Assembly (NCBI GenBank): GCA_041395665.1 | Contig: JAWLAB010000008.1 | Location: forward strand, 1-64,000 | Source: Pseudomonadales bacterium | GTDB lineage: Bacteria > Pseudomonadota > Gammaproteobacteria > Pseudomonadales > UBA7239 | DNA length: 64,000 bases | Direction: 5' to 3' | Shown: positions 44,866 through 52,240 of the stretch, one piece after another | Layout: every line of letters begins with the position of its first letter | Numbering within the stretch: position 1 is the stretch's first letter | The notes under the pieces: model-generated | What the model saw: only the letters and a program-made list of their open reading frames with translations | The model's database searches: none | Told to the model about the DNA's origin: nothing | Made by a program: the position numbers and the translations under genes

Positions 44866-44991
44866 ATGGAAAACCCCAATTCATATTGGCAAGCTGATGA
44901 CAAATCCTCTGCCACTAAAGTTATCGGCATGATCGTGGCGATTGCCGTCATCATGATCGGCGTTGCTGTTGGTATCGGGTTTGTGCTCTAA
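44866..44991 (+). CDS. Small single-pass membrane protein (41 aa)
   Basis: The ATG at 44866 is preceded by AGGAGA with a five-base spacer, a strong ribosome site. The product has a polar N-terminus (MENPNSYWQADDKSSATK) and one hydrophobic segment (VIGMIVAIAVIMIGVAVGIGFVL) to the C-terminus. I do not recognise the family. It lies 57 bp after xseA and may be cotranscribed with it. Confidence 0.6.
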   Translation: MENPNSYWQADDKSSATKVIGMIVAIAVIMIGVAVGIGFVL

Positions 44992-45164
44992 CAATTCAAT
45001 AAAATTATTAGAATAAAACCACCACCACCTACATTACTGCATTTATTGGGCTTGGCTGGCTACTACAAAAAATTACCACTCCTATCGGCATATGGGTTGA
45101 TCGCTCACGCTAGACATTTACAATCAGGAGCCTCTACTCCCATATATAGCAGCTCCCACTCCCC

Positions 45165-46004
45165 ATGCCCAGAAACGAAGACGATATTTTTGATAGCCAC
45201 GCGATTATTCCTGATACCGAAGATCGCTTAGCGAGAAATTCATCTGCCAAACCAGCTGCTGCCATGCGCACGGCAGAAAAGAAAAAAATCACAGCAAACA
45301 CTGCGCCGAACAGCCGTTTTACGCATTTCCTTTTGCTGATTATTTTAGGAGTTATGCTGCTGATCAGTGGCTTTCTACACTACCGCATCACTCAACAAAC
45401 AGATGCCAGCAATAAGCTACAAACACGCCTTGAAACCTTGGAATCACAGCTCGGTATCAGCATCACCGATAACAAGAAAACTGGCGACACCATGGGAGAT
45501 AAGATCAATAAATTAGATGCGCGTTTGAACTCTGCCAACAAAGAGATCAACCAACTAACAGCGACGCTCAACGACAAAACCAAGAAAGCATTAGATACTC
45601 AAGAAAAATCGCTCAACACTTTACAGGCCAATCTAGCAGAACTGAAAAAATCCCTCGCGCAGACCGATAAACAGAATGGAGAAGTTGCAAAACTCGCGAG
45701 CGATAGCAAGCAAACCGCTGACCGTGCCACGGCCTCACTCACTGCATTAAACAGCGCCGTAACAGCCTTACAACAACGCGTGGCACAGGGCGATCCCGCT
45801 GCGCGCGATGCTGGAAGACAAGCCACGATGGCACTGGAGCAAAACGATCAGTTACAAAAGAAATTAGGATAGCCTGAACAAGCGCATTGCTGACCAAGAA
45901 GAAGCGTTGCGTAGCATCGATAGTTTTCGCCGCGTAGCGTGAACAGCGACCTCAACAAACTAAAACAAGATCGTGCACAGAGTAACGCGATCCCTATGCA
46001 ATAA
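45165..46004 (+). pseudogene. Membrane-anchored coiled-coil protein with two compensating frameshifts
   Basis: This is a protein of about 279 residues: a charged cytoplasmic N-terminus (PRNEDDIFDSH...), one membrane segment (about 50-70, FLLLIILGVMLLISGFL) and a long periplasmic coiled coil rich in K, Q, L, A and T. The first frame stops at 45872. Removing one G near 45868 restores LDSLNKRIADQEEALRSIDSFRR in the second frame. Near 45940 a further one-base gap or two-base gain returns the original frame, giving SVNSDLNKLKQD and a stop at 46002. The two indels cancel, so start and stop share a frame. This suggests sequencing errors or a recent double event. The function is unknown; similar coiled-coil proteins occur near guaB in related bacteria, from memory only. 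Confidence 0.6.
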
Positions 46005-46035
46005 TCGTCTTCCCACCATAACCGAGGGCTCCATT

Positions 46036-46225
46036 GTGAAAATCCATCAATTAATTGCTATTGCACTTCTTTCACTCTTTGCATCAGCAAGCTTTTGCCG
46101 ATGAATGCAGCACTACCTGCGACAGCGAATACCAAGAATGTAAAACCGTGGCAGACCGCGACAGCAAACAAGCTTGTGAAGACGATGCCCAGCAGTGCAA
46201 GAACGACTGTAGCAAACCACAGTAA
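46036..46225 (+). pseudogene. Small secreted cysteine-rich protein, frameshifted in a T run
   Basis: A GTG at 46036 opens a clean signal peptide (KIHQLIAIALLSLFASASF). With four T at 46093-46096 this frame stops at once; with three T it reads on as FADECSTTC... to a stop at 46223. The mature part is about 41 residues with six cysteines spaced CX3CX6CX11CX6CX3C, a symmetric arrangement, and is rich in D, K and Q. I do not recognise the family. It lies between the coiled-coil gene and the guaB promoter. The frameshift is in a homopolymer and could be a read error. Confidence 0.5.
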
Positions 46226-46249
46226 CTCCCCCTCTTTTCTCACTCCTTT

Positions 46250-46288
46250 GCCCCTTTGGTTTACCCACCGGAGGGGCAGCCTTATAAT
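46250..46288 (+). promoter_or_regulatory. guaB promoter with an overlapping inverted repeat
   Basis: The -35 TTTACC (46260-46265) and a perfect -10 TATAAT (46283-46288) are 17 bp apart, ending 35 bp before the guaB ATG. A long dyad (46250-46260 with 46267-46277; GCCCCTTTGGT/ACCGGAGGGGC, including two G.T pairs) has its loop exactly on the -35. It could be an operator, or a terminator-like hairpin for the upstream gene without a T tract. Confidence 0.6.
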
Positions 46289-46323
46289 TCGCGCCCTCCC
46301 ACTTCTTCTTATGCCGAGTTTTT

Positions 46324-47793
46324 ATGCTGCGAATTGATCACGAAGCTTTGACATTTGACGATGTGCTATTGATACCAGACTACTCTGAAGTCGTCTCCAA
46401 GGATGTCTGCCTCAAAACGGCGCTAACGCGCTCTATCAGCCTAAACATTCCACTAGTCTCTGCCGCAATGGACACTGTCACCGAGGCTCGTTTAGCCATC
46501 GCTATGGCGCAACAAGGCGGCATAGGCATCATTCACAAAAACATGACTGCAGCAGAACAGGCTGCGCAAGTGTTGCAAGTCAAGCGCTTTGAAAGCGGCG
46601 TCGTCAAAGACCCTATCACCATTGAGTCAACAGCAAGTGTGCGCGAATTGGTCGCGCTAACAAAAGAAAACCGTATCTCCGGCGTGCCTGTCATGCAGGA
46701 TGGCAAACTGGTCGGCATCGTCACCAGTCGCGATGTGCGATTTGAACCCCAGTTAGATGCATCCGTTTCCAGCATCATGACGCCCAAAGAACGCCTCGTG
46801 ACTGTCAAAGAAGGCGCTTCCGCTGAGACGGTGAAAGAACTGTTGCACCGCCATCGCATTGAAAAAATTCTTGTAGTCAATGATGCCTTTGATCTACGCG
46901 GCATGATCACGGTAAAAGACTTCAACAAATCGGAAACCTTCCCCTACGCCTGCAAAGACGACCAAGGTCGCCTGCGCGTAGGCGCATCTGTCGGCGTAGG
47001 CGGCGATACCGATCAACGCGTTGATGCGCTAATTGCGGCAGGTGTAGATGTTTTAGTTGTCGACACTGCGCACGGCCACTCCAAAAATGTGCTGGGTCGC
47101 GTACAGTGGATCAAGCAGCACTACCCACAGGTGCAAGTGATCGGTGGCAACATCGCCACTGGCGAGGCGGCACTAGCGCTGGTGAAAGCAGGCGCAGACG
47201 GTGTGAAAGTTGGCATCGGCCCTGGCTCCATCTGTACCACGCGCATCGTCACCGGTATCGGCGTGCCACAAATTAGCGCTATCGCCAATGTCGCTGCCGC
47301 GCTGAAAGAGACTGACGTTCCTCTTATCGCTGACGGCGGTATTCGTTTTTCAGGCGATGTCGCCAAGGCTGTCGCTGCGGGCGCGCACTCCATCATGATG
47401 GGCAGCATGTTTGCTGGCACCGAAGAAGCACCCGGTGAAATTGAGTTGTACCAAGGGCGCTCCTACAAGTCTTATCGCGGCATGGGTTCACTCGGTGCGA
47501 TGGCCCAGTCACAAGGCTCTTCTGATCGCTATTTCCAAGATGCCAGTCAAGGCGCGGAAAAACTCGTGCCAGAAGGCATTGAGGGACGCGTGCCATATAA
47601 GGGCACAGTTTCAGCCATCATCCATCAAATGATGGGCGGCTTGCGCTCTGCCATGGGTTACACCGGCAGCATCAACATCCCAGCCATGCGCACAAAAACG
47701 CGTTTTGTGCGCGTGACGAGTGCCGGTATGAATGAATCACATGTGCACGACGTATCCATCACCAAAGAAGCGCCCAACTATCCCGTTCGCTAA
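46324..47793 (+). CDS. guaB: Inosine-5'-monophosphate dehydrogenase
   Basis: This oxidises IMP to XMP with NAD+, the committed step of GMP synthesis. The 489-residue protein has the TIM-barrel core with the catalytic cysteine in GPGSICTTRIVTG. A pair of CBS domains is inserted at about 95-205 (ENRISGVPVMQDGKLVGIVTSRD, then HRIEKILVVNDAFDLRGMITVKD), and the C-terminal flap region includes YRGMGSLGAMA. It precedes guaA by 15 bases, the usual operon. Confidence 0.98.
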   Translation: MLRIDHEALTFDDVLLIPDYSEVVSKDVCLKTALTRSISLNIPLVSAAMDTVTEARLAIAMAQQGGIGIIHKNMTAAEQAAQVLQVKRFESGVVKDPITIESTASVRELVALTKENRISGVPVMQDGKLVGIVTSRDVRFEPQLDASVSSIMTPKERLVTVKEGASAETVKELLHRHRIEKILVVNDAFDLRGMITVKDFNKSETFPYACKDDQGRLRVGASVGVGGDTDQRVDALIAAGVDVLVVDTAHGHSKNVLGRVQWIKQHYPQVQVIGGNIATGEAALALVKAGADGVKVGIGPGSICTTRIVTGIGVPQISAIANVAAALKETDVPLIADGGIRFSGDVAKAVAAGAHSIMMGSMFAGTEEAPGEIELYQGRSYKSYRGMGSLGAMAQSQGSSDRYFQDASQGAEKLVPEGIEGRVPYKGTVSAIIHQMMGGLRSAMGYTGSINIPAMRTKTRFVRVTSAGMNESHVHDVSITKEAPNYPVR

Positions 47794-47808
47794 TCAGATT
47801 TTTGCCAC

Positions 47809-49368
47809 ATGAAAAACATTCACGCCCATAAAATTCTAATTTTGGATTTTGGCTCGCAATACACACAATTAATTGCGCGACGCATTCGTGAAGCTGGCGT
47901 TTACTGCGAAATCTACGCATGGGATTGCCCTCCCGACGCTATCAAAGAATTTACACCGCGCGGCATTATTTTGTCTGGCGGCCCTGAATCGGTTACTGAC
48001 AATCAAGGCCCGAGAGCTGCGTCGATTATTTTTGAATTAGGTGTTCCTGTACTCGGTATCTGTTACGGCATGCAAACCATGGCCGAGCAATTTGGCGGCA
48101 AAGTGGAAAGCTCTTCATTGCGCGAGTTCGGTTACGCGCAAGTTCAAGTACATGGCGATTCTTTGTTACTGCGCAATATTGCTGATATCGAAAATGAACA
48201 AGGCCGCTTTCTCGATGTTTGGATGAGTCACGGTGACAAAGTGACAGCAATACCAGACGGATTTCAACTCATGGCATCAACGCCGAGCTGCCCTGTCGCC
48301 GGTATATACTCCAACGAAAAGCGTTTTTACGCGCTGCAATTTCACCCAGAAGTCACGCACACAAAGCAAGGACAACATATTTTTTCAAATTTTGCTTTAG
48401 AAATTTGCCAGTGCGAACCACTGTGGAACGCCAGCAACATTGTTAACGACGCCATTGAAACTGTTCGCCAACAAGTTGGCAAAGACAAAGTTTTATTGGG
48501 GTTGTCTGGTGGCGTTGACTCTTCTGTTGTCGCGGCATTGCTGCATCGCGCCATTGGCGATCAATTAACTTGCGTTTTCGTGGACAACGGTTTGCTGCGC
48601 AAGAGCGAAGGCGATCAAGTGATGGCGATGTTTGCTCAACACATGGGCATCAAAGTAATTCGCGCCAACGCAGAAAATATTTTTCTCAGTAAGCTGTCTG
48701 GTATTAATGACCCAGAACAAAAACGAAAAATTATCGGCAACACCTTTATCGAAATTTTTGATGCTGAAGCCACAAAACTGGACGGCGTAAAGTGGTTGGC
48801 ACAAGGCACTATCTATCCCGATGTTATCGAATCTGCTGCCAGCAAACACGGCAAAGCGCATGTCATCAAATCACACCACAATGTCGGCGGGCTGCCGGAA
48901 GACATGCAATTTTCTTTGATTGAGCCACTGCGTGAATTGTTCAAAGACGAAGTACGCAAAATTGGCTTAGAACTCGGCTTGCCTTACGACATGGTGTATC
49001 GCCATCCCTTCCCCGGCCCAGGCTTAGGTGTGCGCATACTCGGTGAAGTTAAAAAAGAATACGCCGATATCCTACGAGATGCCGATGCTATTTTTATCGA
49101 AGAACTACATAAAGCAAATTGGTATCACAAAGTCAGCCAAGCCTTTGCTGTTTTCCTGCCAGTTAAGTCCGTTGGCGTGGTTGGTGACGGCCGTCGCTAT
49201 GAATATGTCATTGCACTGCGCGCAGTTGAAACCATCGATTTTATGACAGCGCGTTGGGCACACCTGCCCTATGAATTACTGGAAAAAGTCTCAGGCAGAA
49301 TCATCAACGAAATCAGCGGCATTTCGCGTGTCACTTATGATGTTTCCTCCAAACCCCGCCACTATTGA
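47809..49368 (+). CDS. guaA: GMP synthase (glutamine-hydrolysing)
   Basis: This converts XMP to GMP using glutamine and ATP. The class I amidotransferase domain (about 1-200) shows ILSGGPESV, the catalytic Cys in LGICYGMQ and the His/Glu in HPEVTHT. The ATP-pyrophosphatase domain has the P-loop GLSGGVDSSVVAALL, and the dimerisation domain has HPFPGPGLGVRILGE. At 519 residues it is full length. It is cotranscribed with guaB and followed by a bidirectional terminator. Confidence 0.98.
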   Translation: MKNIHAHKILILDFGSQYTQLIARRIREAGVYCEIYAWDCPPDAIKEFTPRGIILSGGPESVTDNQGPRAASIIFELGVPVLGICYGMQTMAEQFGGKVESSSLREFGYAQVQVHGDSLLLRNIADIENEQGRFLDVWMSHGDKVTAIPDGFQLMASTPSCPVAGIYSNEKRFYALQFHPEVTHTKQGQHIFSNFALEICQCEPLWNASNIVNDAIETVRQQVGKDKVLLGLSGGVDSSVVAALLHRAIGDQLTCVFVDNGLLRKSEGDQVMAMFAQHMGIKVIRANAENIFLSKLSGINDPEQKRKIIGNTFIEIFDAEATKLDGVKWLAQGTIYPDVIESAASKHGKAHVIKSHHNVGGLPEDMQFSLIEPLRELFKDEVRKIGLELGLPYDMVYRHPFPGPGLGVRILGEVKKEYADILRDADAIFIEELHKANWYHKVSQAFAVFLPVKSVGVVGDGRRYEYVIALRAVETIDFMTARWAHLPYELLEKVSGRIINEISGISRVTYDVSSKPRHY

Positions 49369-49432
49369 GTGGGAATAACTGCCCGCACTGAGGAGGTTAC
49401 AACAATAACTTCGCGAGTAAATTCAAGGCAAT

Positions 49433-49458
49433 AAAAAAGGAGGTTAAACCTCCTTTTT
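49433..49458. terminator. Bidirectional terminator between guaA and the DUF1302 gene
   Basis: The near-perfect inverted repeat AAAAAAGGAGGTT/AACCTCCTTTTT has an A tract on one side and a T tract on the other. It can therefore end transcripts from both convergent genes. It lies 64 bp beyond the guaA stop and 20 bp beyond the stop of the minus-strand gene. Confidence 0.8.
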
Positions 49459-49478
49459 ATTCAACTCAAGCAACACAC

Positions 49479-51281
49479 TTAGAAAGTGTATTTCACATTG
49501 AGTGAGATATAGTCACGATCTACCCACAAATTGTTCGGACCTGAGTAGTCACTGTAATAAGCAGAAAATTTCCAGTTCTCTAAGTAAGTCAGCTCTGCAC
49601 CAACGCTCCACCACAAATTCTGTTCGTTGTAGGCAAATGTAGAGAAGCTCCCTTCGATACCGTAGTTTACGAAGAAAGGGATAACCAAATCAGCACCTTC
49701 GAATACATTCTTGTACTCAGGCATAAACTGCATACTCATGCCGTAGCCAGATTTAGTAAATGCACCCAAATGCGCAAACTGCAGATCGTCATCCTCATAC
49801 CCACCAACAACCCAGCCCCCCAATTCGCCTACCAGCGTTGCGGTATCCCACAGCGCACTAGGCTGCAGCATATATGTACCACCGATATTGAAACTGTGAA
49901 TTTCAGCGCGGCGAGGCCAACTAAATGCAGCCGTATTTGCTACAACATTGGCAGCAGGATAACCTTTGGGCCATACACCAAAGCCGTTAGCGGCATAGTA
50001 GCTTGGGTCTTTACAGTGAGCGCGCATTAAATCTTTCGCCTCACACGCTGGTACGAGAGGCGCATTGGCGCGATAAGCATATTCAGCCCCAACCTGCACA
50101 CCACCAATGACCGTGTTCATAGAAAGGCCGTACATACGAATGTTGTCAAAATAGTTAATGCCGTAAGGAGCGTTACCACTCGGTAAATTATTTTCAGGCA
50201 AAGTAGCTAACTCTTTAGGAGAAAGTATGGAAGCAGAGCCGTTCCCCGCCCAGAACATTGGATATTTATCACTATAATTGACTATGTAAAAACCAAGTTC
50301 CGTGCCATCAGCAAGAGCCTGTCTTACCGCCAAACCAAATTGTTTATTGTTATTAGGGTGATGCTCGACGCGTTCAAAGCCTGCCCCTCCAACTTGTGGT
50401 AGCGCAATAAATCTATCGCCGTCAATAAAGTCTTGCATAGAGAAGAACGAACCCGTTGGAAACAAGGTCGACTTAATCCATTCATACTGCCAATACGCCT
50501 CAATGGTTGTTGAATCCGTTGCTGAAAACGATCCGTAAACGGCGCCTGTCGGCAAAAATACTTCTTTTAACTCAACACCAGGCACGGTTGCTGCGGCAGA
50601 ATCCACGCGGTTTTGGGCAAAGGCAATGCCACCCTGCAGCATCAGCGCCTCACCCCAAGTTACTACTTGGCGACCAACACGAACATCTAAGCTGCGGCCA
50701 GCAATATCAAATGAACCATAGAGGTAGGCATCTAAGAAACGCGCTTTGTAGCCCATGGTGTGCTTGTATTCTTCATCCCACCAATGATCGACATTGTTGA
50801 TCTTATCTGCGGCAAGCTGGTTGTTGCTTCCAGCTGCTCCAACATAGGGTGCCAAATATTTGTCGGACCAGCTAGGGCGATCAAACGGTACAGAATCATA
50901 AAAAATCTGCGGACGCAAAAAGAGCCCTACATTTTTATAAGAAATATTGATATCAGAAAGAATACCTACACGATTAGAAACAGTGTCCCATTTATCGTAG
51001 TTACGCGTGCCATCATCAGAGTTCATGCGTTGTACATATTCTTTAAAAGCCTTTGAGTCAGGGTTTGCCATGGCAAACTTTCGATCAATGTGTCCACCCA
51101 ACAGGTTTTTATCGCGACCCTCTACTCGCCATTGACGACCGTAAGTAATGGTTGTATCCAAGTTGACTTTTAGTTCGTCTGATACTTCAAACTCAAGTGC
51201 ATGAGTTTGCACCGATAGAGGCAGCAACCCAGCAACAACTATTGCTTTTGCCAACCCGCTGAATCGATTTTTTATTTTCAT
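49479..51281 (-). CDS. DUF1302 family outer-membrane protein
   Basis: This is a 600-residue predicted outer-membrane beta-barrel. A signal peptide (about 1-29, ending VQTHA) precedes LEFEVSDELKVNLDTTITYGRQWRV, a start typical for DUF1302. Alternating aromatic strands fill the rest, and the C-terminus is SLNVKYTF with a terminal phenylalanine for BAM recognition. DUF1302 genes often accompany DUF1329, YCF48 and RND/MMPL genes (established co-occurrence from memory). Here YCF48 and RND genes are nearby, but no DUF1329 gene is in view. It probably passes hydrophobic compounds. The ATG at 51281 has GGTGGAG upstream. Confidence 0.8.
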   Translation of the reverse strand: MKIKNRFSGLAKAIVVAGLLPLSVQTHALEFEVSDELKVNLDTTITYGRQWRVEGRDKNLLGGHIDRKFAMANPDSKAFKEYVQRMNSDDGTRNYDKWDTVSNRVGILSDINISYKNVGLFLRPQIFYDSVPFDRPSWSDKYLAPYVGAAGSNNQLAADKINNVDHWWDEEYKHTMGYKARFLDAYLYGSFDIAGRSLDVRVGRQVVTWGEALMLQGGIAFAQNRVDSAAATVPGVELKEVFLPTGAVYGSFSATDSTTIEAYWQYEWIKSTLFPTGSFFSMQDFIDGDRFIALPQVGGAGFERVEHHPNNNKQFGLAVRQALADGTELGFYIVNYSDKYPMFWAGNGSASILSPKELATLPENNLPSGNAPYGINYFDNIRMYGLSMNTVIGGVQVGAEYAYRANAPLVPACEAKDLMRAHCKDPSYYAANGFGVWPKGYPAANVVANTAAFSWPRRAEIHSFNIGGTYMLQPSALWDTATLVGELGGWVVGGYEDDDLQFAHLGAFTKSGYGMSMQFMPEYKNVFEGADLVIPFFVNYGIEGSFSTFAYNEQNLWWSVGAELTYLENWKFSAYYSDYSGPNNLWVDRDYISLNVKYTF

Positions 51282-51598
51282 CTTTTCTCCACCCATGTTG
51301 ATGTTTTTTTGTTATACCGCGCGCCACAAAAATTCCATGGCACATAGAAAGACTCACGGTGCGGGATTAAGCCAGAAAAAACTGTAAAGTGCAAAGTAAA
51401 ATTTCCTTATTTTTTAATAACTCAGCCAACTTTCCTCTCCTTTTGCGTTAATACAAGAAAAACTGTTACCGATGGTTACAAATTGATTAGGGAATTGTAG
51501 GAATTACCCTGCGCGATGAGTCTGTATACCTTTAGAGCAAGGGCGTTCACGGCTTTTTTGTTATGATGGCAGCTCCTTGCAAATCAGTACTCCGCACC
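51282..51598. promoter_or_regulatory. Divergent regulatory region with two dyads
   Basis: This 317-bp AT-rich gap separates the DUF1302 gene from the divergent response-regulator gene. It contains two neighbouring imperfect inverted repeats: TGTTACC-GAT-GGTTACA (51464-51480) and AGGGAATT-GTAGG-AATTACCCT (51489-51510). Their position suggests operators for a local regulator such as the adjacent LuxR-type protein. I found no convincing -24/-12 sigma-54 promoter. A TATGAT hexamer at 51562 has no clear -35 partner. Confidence 0.4.
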
Positions 51599-52237
51599 AT
51601 GAGCACCAAAATCGTTATTGCCGATGACCATCCACTTTTCCGCAACGCACTGTGTCAGGCGGTAAAGCAAGTAGTAAAAGATGCTCAAATACTGGAATGC
51701 GACAGCATCGACTCGCTTGAAAGCCTGCTGTCTCAACAAAGCGAAATCGATTTAATTTTGCTGGATTTACGCATGCCAGGGGCGAATGGCTTTTCTGGTT
51801 TAGTGCTTATCCGCGGACAATACCCAGACATTCCCGTTGTCGTGATTTCAGCCAGCGATGACCATGTCATCGTGCAGCGTGCTATTGAGTACGGCATCTC
51901 TGGCTTTATTCCCAAGGCATCGGATCTCAGCCAAATTGCCGCTGCACTGCAGAGTATTTTGGATGGATCACTTTGGCTGCCTAGCCAACTACCACAACCT
52001 GCTGACAACGCCGAGCGCGAGTTTGCTCAGCGCCTCAAGACGCTGACACCCCAACAACTGCGCGTGTTTATGATGTTGACGAAAGGCTTGCTCAACAAAC
52101 AAATTGCTGGCGAAGTGAATGTTTCAGAAGCCACTGTTCGCACGCACATGACCGCTATTTTCCGCAAGCTGGGCGTAAGGAATCGCACGCAAGCGGTATT
52201 GGCGGCCGGCTACTTAAATATCGAAGAACCCAGCTAA
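51599..52237 (+). CDS. NarL/LuxR-type response regulator
   Basis: This is a 212-residue two-component regulator. The receiver domain starts KIVIADDHPLFRNAL with phosphoacceptor Asp56 (LLDLRMPG) and the switch lysine in GFIPKAS. The C-terminal LuxR helix-turn-helix is at about 148-205 (LTPQQLRVFMMLTKGLLNKQIAGEVNVSEATVRTHM). It resembles AgmR/ErbR-type regulators of alcohol oxidation. The neighbouring hybrid kinase, whose gene ends three bases from this one on the other strand, is the likely partner. An ATG at 51563 is also in frame; the ATG at 51599 gives the normal start. Confidence 0.88.
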   Translation: MSTKIVIADDHPLFRNALCQAVKQVVKDAQILECDSIDSLESLLSQQSEIDLILLDLRMPGANGFSGLVLIRGQYPDIPVVVISASDDHVIVQRAIEYGISGFIPKASDLSQIAAALQSILDGSLWLPSQLPQPADNAEREFAQRLKTLTPQQLRVFMMLTKGLLNKQIAGEVNVSEATVRTHMTAIFRKLGVRNRTQAVLAAGYLNIEEPS

Positions 52238-52240
52238 TTG

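Noticed and set aside
45046..45231. 61-codon open frame between the 41-residue protein and the coiled-coil gene
   Set aside because: It overlaps the coiled-coil start, has no ribosome site and shows no domain-like sequence.
51357..51375. Possible sigma-54 promoter (GG...GC) before the DUF1302 gene
   Set aside because: The GG and GC elements are one base out of the required spacing and the flanks do not match.
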